A DNA stretch of 64,000 nt, taken from Cucumis sativus (lineage: Eukaryota; Streptophyta; Magnoliopsida; Cucurbitales; Cucurbitaceae). Position 1 is the first letter of the stretch. Every line of letters begins with the position of its first letter. Of the stretch, positions 54,139-64,000 are shown piece after piece. The position numbers were made by a program, and so were the translations under genes. The notes under the pieces are model-generated. The model saw only the letters and a list, made by a program, of their open reading frames with translations. It did no database searches and was not told the origin of the DNA. The stretch lies in the NCBI RefSeq assembly GCF_000004075.3, contig NC_026658.2:25160075-25224074 (forward strand), in the 5' to 3' direction.

Positions 54139-55370
54139 AAATGTAACTTAGAGCAGAGTCATCATGTTAGTACTTTGTCCTTAGCTGCCCAGGTTGGCAA
54201 TGTTGGAAAACTTTGCCTTCTCTTGTGGCAGTTCTCTTTGGTCAAAGTTCTTTTTTCTTTTTCTTTTTCTTTTATCAATGGCTAATTATCAAAGGGAACT
54301 GAATATATAAGCCATTACTACAAAACTATTATTATTGTGATCATGTGTGATGATGAGGTTATGTGTAAAACAAACATATATATATTTTAGTTGTGAAATT
54401 TTGTATGCTTTTTTTCCTTTTATGTTATATTTCTGAAGGGCTGGTCGATTTGAGGTTAAGACCAACAAGGCCCACTTTTTACATCTTCATTTCTTAACCA
54501 CTTTGTGTTTGTTCTCATTGCAAATGGAACCTTAAGCATTATGTCAGCTAAACAAGAAAATATCTTTAGTATAGGAAGAGGATATTTTCCCTTTAACTTT
54601 AGGCTTTACACTTGTGCTGTCTATAGGAACATAAGAACAACCCTTTTTCTTTTCTTTTCTTTTCTTTTCTTCTTTTTTATAGCGCGTTGGTCTTATTTAG
54701 GCAAACAGCAGTGTATTATTAAATGATAGAATACGATTTGAGGACAAAGATCACTTAAGAAGTTAACTTGTGTTTGAGTTCTAGAAGACAATGATCACCG
54801 AGGTCGAAGATTCTAGACAGTGTTCATTTTCATAGCTCAGGACCGACCCGGAACGTTGGGGGGAAAAGTCGTGCATACATCAAATCAAATTGTAAATTGA
54901 GAATTGATTTTATGTTTTTATCATAAGGCTTAGCGTAGTGTGCTTTTTTTCCAATTTGCTAAGTCGCAGAATAATGGTAGAAATAGTTAATAAAAAGGAA
55001 TATATCGTTAAAAATGTTATTTCAAAAGGAATTAAGTAATAAGAGAGAGTATGCATGAGGCTTTTCATGCCCATTTTTCAAAATGAGATCTTCAACGCTC
55101 TCTTTTAGTCCCAAGTTAAAGGGAAAGAAAGAACTAGAAGTATAGCGAACAATTTGCCTCAAATGAATATCATCATGCCTCCATCTTCAATTAGTTTAAT
55201 AAGTGCGAGTAAGCAAACAAAGATGAAAGAAAAGGGATGACGATTGTTCCTTCTTTATTATGGGGTGGGGGAATTTGTTCGTTCGTTCATTCATTCATTC
55301 ATAAATCTAACAGGAATAAATCATTACATTACCAGTAGCCTTATTTCCCAAAGATGCTGCATATTCAGAA
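53816..55370. other. spacer between convergent NDR kinase and APM1 genes
   Basis: Holds both 3' UTRs. It contains (ATT)n at 54106-54134, a TTTTC-repeat at about 54643-54672 and an ATTC/GTTC run at 55278-55302. No gene seen. Confidence 0.6.
54106..54134. repeat. (ATT)n microsatellite
   Basis: About nine uninterrupted units downstream of the NDR kinase gene. Confidence 0.85.
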
Positions 55371-55373
55371 AAC

Positions 55374-58300
55374 CTAATATCGCCTACACGATAGTTCTGT
55401 TATAGCTTCGGGAAGATCGCGCTCTTTCTGGACGCTCTGAACCCATCTCGAATTGATGTGAACACGCTCGATGCTCTGCCTCAATGTTCGGTTAATCGAT
55501 GGCTTAACACGGTTTGCAAAGAACTCCTCAACTTCCTTAGCTTTTTCATATGAGGCAAACTGAAATGGCAAAGCGAAAATAAAAGATAAAGAGGTTGGTT
55601 ATAGAGGAGAACTTGAGGAGAAACTAATTATTAATGAGGCGGGTGTGATAGAGAAAGAAGAGAGGTGGACTAACCGGGGAGACAGTGGCACTGACAAAGC
55701 GTGCAATAAGAAACCCAGAGTCGAAGATTTTCGAGATTTCTTCCCACTTATCCTGCATTGACATTATTGCCTTATCATGAGATATGATTAAACATACAAC
55801 CCTGGGAACTATGGTATTAATCAAATAGAGACATGTTAAAGTACAGAAATCAATAATATATTATGCGAGTGAAATTCCTTTTGGACTTAGATTTATCTAA
55901 GAAAACCATTTGCTATTCTTTGGCCTTCTATTTCTAAGACTTCCCAAGACTTTTTGTTACTACTCTTTCTTGTCCCCTTTCCATAGAGAGGCTACAGGCT
56001 TCCGTGAGCTATATAAACACATGCATACATATATCATCATACATATATGTATGTAGTGTGTGTGTGTGTGTGATCCATTGTAAGAAGAAACTTAAAGTGC
56101 TATCAAATAGTAATATTTTTTGCTTCTTTGGTAGAAGGGGATTGAGTATCACCTTCAGCCAAGTCCAAGCTGTTTCACGTGCCTTCCAATTAACACCGAG
56201 TCCAAAAATAGCATCTTGACTACGAACCTAAACAAGTGGAAGCAAAATCAGTATTTTGAGGTCTCAGATGCAAATAGTTCGAGTGTATTAAGAAACTACT
56301 AGAGTATTAGAGTACCTCAGACGATAACAAAAAGTTGAGAACTTCAAGAATGATGTTAGGATCTGGACAAGATGCCAAGGAACCTAAGAAGAAACAGAAA
56401 TAATCATATGAATACGAAATAAAAGAACACTGATACGTTGATTAAAAAAAATTATGATTATGTGGTTTACTCAGAATGCGTGTTTTCTCCTGGCTAAGAT
56501 CAGACTCTCTATAAATTCTTAAAAGTGATTCGAAACCAGATCTGTTTGAAGCGTTGACTGTCTGCATTACAGCCACATACGCCGCCTGAAACATTATAAC
56601 AAGGAAAAGATAAGCCAATTGTAAAAATAAAATGCTTGCTTAGTTGCTTGCGCTGCATTATGTTCTGGAGCATACCTTTCTAATATCAGGCGGGAGTAGT
56701 GGCGTACTTCTGTCATCAAAGAATGCAAGGAATCGCCTATTCGCTTCTTCGATTGTTTGTTCATGACCAAACAGAGCAAGAGCAGTCAAAAGTTCTCCTC
56801 TCAACATTGCATCAAGATGGCTTTCACCTGGTTTGGGGTCCCAACCAAGTTTCCTGCAAATTAATTGGCACGTCTAAATAAACATAACTACAAATAGTGC
56901 AATACAATTTACGTTGATCATCACTATTATGTAGTTTTGTATTTGTACACAGCAGGCAATGAAACGCTCAAAAGATATTTAATATTCTAAGGATATGACT
57001 GCAATATTTCTAAATCATGACTTCAAAAGATCTTAGCAGTACGCAGCATTACCCGGTAAAGACGAATAGCCCAATGGTTTACGTTGAACCCATTAATTTT
57101 AATATCACCACAATAAAGTTGAAGAGGCAAATAATTTGGGAAATTAAGCCAATGTCTCCTGTCTGGTCTTCTAGATTTTACGGTTCAAATCAACTGACAA
57201 TAACTTGACCAATTCGACAGATTTGGGGGGTGGGGGGAGAGAGAAACTCCAAGCTACGCATTGGGGTCACTTAGATTTGCAGCAGCACCAACATTTTTTG
57301 GGTTGGCAAGAAAGCACATCATTTAATAGATCAAGCTAAAGCTTCCACAGTGCTATGCTATATTCTAAATGCCAAAGAATAATGCCCGCATCTCATACAA
57401 GTACTCAACTATAAAATAATATCTATCATAACTAATGACAACATGCTTGGGTTATGCAAAAATATCATTTAAGTCATGGCCAAAAAATCCTGCATGGATG
57501 ATTATGAAGAATGAAAAGAACACAAAAGTTTACACGAAATATCTTACTCTGCTGCAAATTGGAAAATGTTGGTGAAAAATTGTCTTAGGTTGTCCAGCGA
57601 CTCAGGAACTGCATCAGCTGCAATTCTTTCAAGTTTGTAGCATATCTATAAAAGAATTGCTAAGAATAAGCTCTCTATGCATGACTATAAAAGTGGTAAG
57701 AGGAAAAAAGAAGTCTAGGTGAAAACATTACACTGATCAAATTCGATAACACAGTATAGTCAAGTTCTTCTCTATAAGCACCCATCAAGGTAAGCAAAGA
57801 GGTAACTGATTGCTGGCAAGCCATAGAAAGGGCAAATGCATCATCCAAAATACCTGTTGAAAGAATAACCTTAGCTACTCCTTGTTACTAACATCAAAAT
57901 GTGGAACCTAAAAAAGTTAGTTACCAAATCTGTCCGTTGGAGTCAAATTCTTTTTCTCTATTGCATTTCTAAGCTTAGCTGCAAGATCTTCATCATATTT
58001 CACCCGGTAAAAACCAGTCTGATCTACATTAAGCTTTATCCAATCACAATATTTATCATTCCCACCACAGCATTTACTGATGGAACAACCGAAGGTCTCC
58101 TTGATGTCTACAGATTTTGTATTTGTTTCCAGCAGAAAACTTTTGCGCAAATCATAGGAGCCACAGCACAATGTTATAGGAACAATCCATTGCCCCTCTC
58201 CAGAGGAGCCACTCGACAAAAATCTTGACTGTCAATTGCGAAGTCAATGGAAAACCCTCAAGAGTTAATTGCGAAATGAAATAAAAACTTTGAATGTTAA

Positions 58301-61300
58301 AACTAAGAATAATCAATTCATAAATTAATTTGATCAAATGAAAGAAACCAACAAAAAGAGACCTGGTCAAACACCAATTTCTCATCTTTCACTTTGACCG
58401 TGACAACTGGATATCCTTGTTGCTTGGTCCAGGAACTCATTAAGTTGTTCACGGGTTCACCAGATCCCTCCTCTAGAGCAGCCCATAAGTCTTCAGTCTT
58501 TGTATTTGAGCAACTGTGCTTTTTTATGTACGAAGCCAGTGATTTCTGATCAAGTCAAACAGCCCCGTCCAATGGGTTGGATTAATAGGCAGAAAATGAT
58601 TCAATTTTTTAGACAAGAAATACAAGCACTAAACAACCTGAAAATTCTCCGGACCGAGATAGCTCTGTAGCATTCGAATAATAGATGCACCTTTCCTGTA
58701 GCTAATTGCATCAAATATTTCATCAACCTCACTGGCATGATTTATCTCAACCTGAAAGAAAAATATGCTGCTTTAAATTGAACAAGAAACAACTAATTAC
58801 AACGGTCATTAATTAAGACAGCCTGCATATGAAAAAAAAAACGAAGTGATCATGGAAAAGGAAACGGTCATGCCTGCCGGCTTTCAGTAACAACGTACCT
58901 CAATTGGATGTGATTCAGCCAGAGCATCCAAAGTAAGACCATGGTTTGATTCTTCCAGAAATTGATTCCATATATTCCACTCTGGAAACAAGCTATCAGT
59001 TGCTAAATAACTCACCTACACAAATGAGATAAAATGAATATCATCTAGCATTTCTCCATCTTCAGGTTAAGAATCAAGAAAACATAATGAAAGTGGAATA
59101 CCCATGTTGCAAATCCCTCATTCAGCCACAAATGTGTCCACCACTCCATAGTTACAAGGTTGCCAAACCATTGGTGTGCAAGTTCATGAGCCACGACAGT
59201 TGCCACCTTAACAATGAGAAAATAGAAAAAGAAAATGAAAAAAAGATCAGGAAATTAGAGCCTGCAACACACTAATTCAAATTAAGAACGTAAATTATGC
59301 TTTTGAAAAGGTCTGGATATGCAGATCACCCTCTGTTTGTTAGCAGCTGCTGAGTGCTGATCATCATAAAGTAAAGCAGTCTCACGATAAGTAACTAAAC
59401 CATAGTTTTCCATGGCCCCAGCAGCAAAGTCAGGAATTGCAATCATGTCGAGTTTTGGCAGAGAGTATGGCACAGCAAAATATCTGCAGAAATTGCACAA
59501 TTGTTTATGTAGATAAAGAAAGTGTCTTAACAGGATCATGTGAATTAACATACCTCTTGTATAGGTCAAGAGTTTTAACAGCAACATGTAATGCAAATTT
59601 TCCTTGATTTGCCTTTCCAACTTGACAGTATACACGAACTTTGACCCCTGCTAAGATGTAAATTCATTCTATTAATAACAGCACCCTTAGTACGCGTAAG
59701 AAATTCTGATTTATGATTTTACCATCAGGTGTATGATCTTCCACATAATCAAATAAACCAACAACAATGGCCACCAAATATGTGGACATAATTGGTGATT
59801 CTTCATATGAAACCGTCTTCAAATCGCCGTTCACTTTTTCTTCAAGAATTGGCATGTTGGAAAGTGCTATTAGTTCAGATGGTACATCTAACGTGATCTT
59901 GAATGTAGCCTGTTTATCAATAATGGACGGATTAAAGCAATGACTTAGCAGGTCAAATGGGTAGAAATAAGCTGAAGGTTTAACCATCATTCCCGCTGCT
60001 CACTTTTCACACAATTTTTTCTTATATTAAAGTTCCAAATAGTTCTTAATTTTTATTAAAGGTCAAAACTAGTCTTGAATTTATTTCAATATACATATTA
60101 TTATTATTTACCATGTCAGAAGTTATAAAAGGAACAACTCCTTAGACGGATGAAATTTTCTACAACTCAAATATTGTTAGAAGAGGCAATTAAAATTGTG
60201 CTTTTATAAATGCTAAATCTATTTCCTTGACCACACACTTTTCACTTCTAACAATATCAAGCTTCACAAAATGATTTCTCTGTTTTGAATCTTCTATCCA
60301 TCTTGATAGCCAATAAATAAAATAATTCTTCGAGAAAACAAAAATAGACTAAATATCATATTTTTGGCAGTGCTACGTCTATGTCAATTCAGCATGGTGC
60401 CAGAGTAGTCCCTTCTGGAGTTACTTAGTGGATGAAATAAAGGTGATTTAAATTTTTTAAAGGGAGACAGGGAAGGGGATGGATGGAAAGTGAGATGCAA
60501 ACACCTTAAAAGCAGGTTCATCCCAGCAAGGGAAGCAACGCCTAGCATCAACTGGTTCAAATTGTGTAACAGCCATGTTTTTCTTCTCACCGTTGTGCTC
60601 ATAAGTGCTGGGGACAAAGAAAAAAATCCGCATCATTCAAGTTCAAAAAGAATCACAACAATCACTGTTCTATTGTTAAGAAATTGAGGCAACAGAAGAA
60701 ATGAAATTAATGACAATTATTCCACACAGGTTGGGAGGAGATTCAACATACAGAAAGCTAGTGCTCCATTTCGAAGTACCGCATAAGGAAAAGACTTCAA
60801 AATACAATAAAATCTTAACCAGTTCTTATTTTGAATATTAGGAATTCTAACACCTTCTTCATCCTTTGAAAACTTGATAAATTATCGTAAGAGAAGAGAA
60901 GTACTGTCCCTTTTGTTTTCCTACAGCTTGGGCTAGTTTTATGATCACTATATATCAAACCTCCTGAGGACTTTGATGAGAAAGAAAATACTAACTTTCA
61001 ACAAAATCTTATGAACTAGAAATTGTCTCATTTCTTGAAACTACACATACATAAAATTAATAAGGCTGTATAAGTCTCGGTGAGTTAAAACTTATTAAAG
61101 GAACCAGTAACGCTAACACCTTTTCCATTAACATATTTCACTGTGCATCAAGCAATCGATATATTTAAAACAGGTCCAACAGTTTCATCTCAATAATTTT
61201 TTTTTTTTCCATTTCCATCCATAGTTCTTAACTCTCACAAGCAACCAAATTACCTTCTATAGAATCCTTTCATACTATCATTCAAGATTCCTTCGAAGTC

Positions 61301-62131
61301 CATCCGCAATATTCCGAATCCAAATGGTAGCGTCTCTGCAAACTCCAAAACTAAAATCTGGCTCACTTCACACGCTTGAATGCTTGAAGGCTGGATAACC
61401 TGCGCCAGCAATTGTTCGTCAAAGAGGCATTAAAACTATTTCCAAACAATTTCAGATAAAATCGAAAATGCATAAACAAAATTACAAAGTTTCATAGGAA
61501 ATACACGACTGCTAATCACTTGTCATTAGAAAACATGTTGAACTTCTGTTCACATAACTTTCAGTCGTCAGGACAGCTGGAAAGGTTTTATATCAGCCAT
61601 TAACCAGGAAAGGAAACATTCCAGATATTAATTTTCGAAATGCTCAAAGGAAACAAGAACCATCATCAGTCACCGTGAAATTTCAAAAACTAAAACACAG
61701 CAGAAGTTCAGACTCAATCATTCACTCCGAAATTTAACACCGTGACAATCCAATTCCATCACAAGAGCTGAAAATGGACAATAATCTTATAGAAACAAAT
61801 GAGGAGCAAAATCGAAAACATGCATCGAAGAATCCATGTCAGTTTCCTCACTTAAAATCTTCCAAACGCTCCAAAACCGGATCCTCAAGTGAACAAAGAA
61901 AGAGAGATTCAATACCTTGGAGGATTCCTGATTGGTGAAGGAGACAGAAGCATGATGAACAAGAAGGTCGGCGGCATTGAGAACTAAAAATCGAGTATCG
62001 GAAAGAATATCGATATCAATTGAAACAGAACCAGAGAATTTGCAAAGGCAAAGGTCAGGTTTGAGGTAGATATCGTATCGTTTCGGAAGGGCAAATTTCG
62101 GGAGGCGAGGTTGACCTTTGAATTGATCCAT
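55374..62131 (-). CDS. APM1: M1 aminopeptidase (APM1, puromycin-sensitive type)
   Basis: Nineteen exons: 62131-61916, 61399-61254, 60607-60505, 59909-59723, 59647-59554, 59483-59330, 59206-59102, 59015-58899, 58751-58638, 58545-58363, 58228-57925, 57853-57732, 57645-57548, 56853-56676, 56585-56471, 56383-56316, 56227-56153, 55752-55675, 55559-55374; 880 aa, in frame, matching Arabidopsis APM1 (about 879). It removes N-terminal residues from peptides. The GAMEN exopeptidase motif is at 271-275. The zinc site is HELAH (His307, Glu308, His311) plus Glu330 in NEGFA, with the exact 18-residue spacing. Tyr392 in [10 protein letters not shown] is the likely transition-state tyrosine. The C-terminal half is the ERAP1-like helical domain. 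Arabidopsis APM1 is membrane-associated and affects auxin transport and root growth; that role is by homology. There is no signal peptide. Confidence 0.97.
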
Positions 62132-62196
62132 CGGTGAAAGAATCGGAAAATTGAAGCGGAAAATCCAAACACTGAAGCTCAAAGAAGATGAAAGAG

Positions 62197-62207
62197 CTAT
62201 TTATATA
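62197..62207 (-). promoter_or_regulatory. TATA box of APM1
   Basis: On the minus strand it reads TATATAAATAG, about 66 bases upstream of the start codon, implying a short leader of about 35 to 40 bases. Confidence 0.7.
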
Positions 62208-62209
62208 TT

Positions 62210-63290
62210 CACGAGCGGCCGGAACAAAAACTGACTAATTTGTGTTTAATCTTTTGAACTTTTAATTCTTTAATTTTGTAATACTTTTCATTTCTAAATT
62301 TATAAAATTGTTGTTTTTTCACATTTATTAATTTAGTATGTTTTAAAAAAAATTAATAGTTTAGTCTCTGTTTAATAATGATTTTTTTAGAGATAGTTGT
62401 AAATTTAGTAATTAAATTTAAAATAATTAAGTATATAGCAACATTTTAAAAAAATTGCAAATATAGCAAAAATTGTCAAATTCTATCAATAAATGATAGA
62501 CACTGATAGATCATGTTGTAAAAATTGATCAATCACTAATAGATCATACGAGTCTATCAATGATACATTAAATGTTGCTATATCATTAATTATTATTTCT
62601 CAAATGGTTATTCATTACTATTACTTTTTTTTACTATTATATGACCATTTAGTTTGTATTTTTACGCATGTAATAATTTACTTTTTTTATTACAAACACA
62701 TATAAATCTTAAAATGTAAAGACTATTATTATATAAGAAAATCTAAAAAGTAGATCGTTAGGAAACTAAAAAAAGCATATAGATGGTTAGACATTTAACT
62801 TTGAGTTGGTATATTTTTCTTACTCGAATTTGGACTTACATTCTTGCTGGTTGAATTGTAAATTTTTAATTATAAAATAACTATAATAAGGAACATAAAA
62901 TGTGTTTTTCTTTATACGTAATATGGAAACTTTTATTTTAGAAAAAGTTAGCAATATCTTTTTAGAGTATCACTTTTACATTGGTTTCTCCTATATAAAT
63001 CCTTTGGTGACTGTTCTTGTCCCTTTTCTAGGGATTGATTTCAACTTCTCATACATGATTTTAACTCAGGAGCTGTCATCTTTTTTCAACCTTCAAATTA
63101 CATTTAGGAAAAGAGAAAAAGAAAAAGCTTTCTTTTTTCTGATGATTAAATAAAATTTAAAACTTTTTTTTTTACTTAAAACATTCTACTTTAAAAGTAA
63201 ATTTTAGGATATCTATTCATATTAGTATTATTTCAAGTTTTTATATATATAACATACTAAGTAGCATAAAATTTAGGGGTTTTCGAATCA
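62210..63290. other. AT-rich intergenic region, no gene seen
   Basis: Contains the MITE-like element at 62433-62583. Frames such as 62902-63153 are hydrophobic and AT-driven, without a recognisable domain. Confidence 0.5.
62433..62583. mobile_element. MITE-like element with ATATAGCAACATTT ends
   Basis: The left end ATATAGCAACATTTTA is mirrored by AAATGTTGCTATAT on the right. The interior carries several direct and inverted TCTATCAA/TGATAGA units. About 151 bases, non-coding. The ends match the element at 16241-16374, so two related copies exist in the window. Confidence 0.7.
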
Positions 63291-63292
63291 TT

Positions 63293-63781
63293 TGTTGGAA
63301 AAATTAATGAGACTCAAAATCTCACACATAAGATAGATAAAATTACTTTTTTCATTGTCAACTGATTTTGAGATGAAACATCATACTATCAAATTTAACA
63401 TGGTATTAGAGCTCAGTCCAAACGGGTATTCGATTCAAGATAGATGAACCAAAGAGGTACCATCTTAGTAGATGAGATTTGAACCAAAGACCTTGAAGTT
63501 TTAAAGGTAAAATATAGTAAAAAAAGCACATTATTTAAGATATTTTGTAATTTAACACTTCAAAACTAATACTAAAATACAAAAATTGAGAATGTGAGTG
63601 GGACACATGTCCCCTAATTCGTTAATAGATCCACTTATGATCTCGAGGGTCATGTTGGAAATGTTGAAAGTTTCACATTGAAAAAACCAATGAGACTCAA
63701 AAACATCATATAAGATAGATGAGTTACATCTTTCATTGTTAATTGATTTTGAGATTGAGTTCCATACTATCAAATTTAACA
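63293..63781 (+). mobile_element. TRIM-like LTR retroelement (non-autonomous, about 490 bp)
   Basis: The left terminal repeat (63293-63400) starts TGTTGG and ends TTTAACA. It is followed at once by TGGTATTAGAGCTC, a near match to the initiator-Met tRNA primer-binding site TGGTATCAGAGC. The right repeat (about 63653 or 63662 to 63781) also starts TGTTG and ends AAATTTAACA. Both share AATGAGACTCAAAA, AAGATAGAT, TGATTTTGAGAT and CATACTATCAAATTTAACA. The interior of about 250 bases has no gag or pol. No clear polypurine tract or target duplication remains, so it is old. Confidence 0.65.
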
Positions 63782-64000
63782 TCTGGCCACGATGTTGATT
63801 AAGAAAAGGAAAAGTCTCCAAGCGGTGTTTTCTATGTTTTGAAAAATAATTACTTGGTACTCCCAAATCTATCTCCACTGCTATTAACTAATATAGTAAA
63901 CTTTGTTTACTTTAGTATGTTATGTAGAAGATAAACTTTTAACCCTTAAATTTGACACATCAAATATATTATTTTATCAAATCTATGTAGGATATATTCC

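Noticed and set aside
63552..63878. 108-codon minus-strand frame
   Set aside because: It runs through the right repeat of the TRIM-like element and has no retroelement protein similarity that I can see.

Overview
The window is nuclear DNA of a dicot plant. It is AT-rich, its genes carry many short introns, and the intergenic DNA holds microsatellites, MITE-like elements and a small LTR element. The TATAGCAACATTT-type terminal repeats recall an element I remember as common in cucurbits, so a cucurbit (Cucumis or a relative) is my best guess; I could not test this. No bacterial, viral or organellar gene is seen.

Layout. 1 to 7.88 kb is mostly empty, with one imperfect hairpin near 2.3 kb. A canonical MIR156 locus with its own TATA box lies at about 7.88 to 8.5 kb. 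After a gene-poor stretch come two minus-strand genes: a two-domain tRNA m3C-type methyltransferase (11.2 to 16.1 kb) and COG8 of the conserved oligomeric Golgi complex (17.3 to 21.8 kb). A small secreted proline-rich protein follows on the minus strand (23.2 to 23.7 kb), then CYP57/CWC27 cyclophilin on the plus strand (26.06 to 30.62 kb). A long AT-rich spacer leads to an intronless domesticated Harbinger transposase (37.96 to 39.45 kb). An RRM protein of the nuclear-speckle RBP type is on the minus strand (41.4 to 43.5 kb) and carries a U12-type intron. After another spacer with a Tourist-like MITE come an NDR kinase (+, 48.7 to 53.8 kb) and aminopeptidase M1 (-, 55.4 to 62.1 kb), arranged tail to tail. 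A TRIM-like retroelement lies near the right edge.

I built the exon models by hand from splice sites, reading frame and family alignment from memory. All six multi-exon models close in frame. Five come out close to the family length I remember: methyltransferase 554 aa, COG8 570, CYP57 493, NDR kinase 514, APM1 880. The sixth is the RRM protein (245 aa).

The genes do not form one pathway. They cover RNA processing (CYP57, RRM protein, methyltransferase, miR156), Golgi trafficking (COG8), the cell wall (proline-rich protein), signalling (NDR kinase) and peptide turnover (APM1). From memory, the order matches pieces of two Arabidopsis segments (COG8, proline-rich protein and Harbinger-derived protein on chromosome 5; CYP57, NDR kinase and APM1 on chromosome 4), so this looks like an ancestral gene order that fractionated in Arabidopsis.

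I found no wholly new system. The best leads are the U12 intron, the GC-AG intron in COG8, the two inactivated enzyme folds (Harbinger DDE and CYP57), the TRIM and MITE copies, and the long CT tract abutting the miR156 stem.
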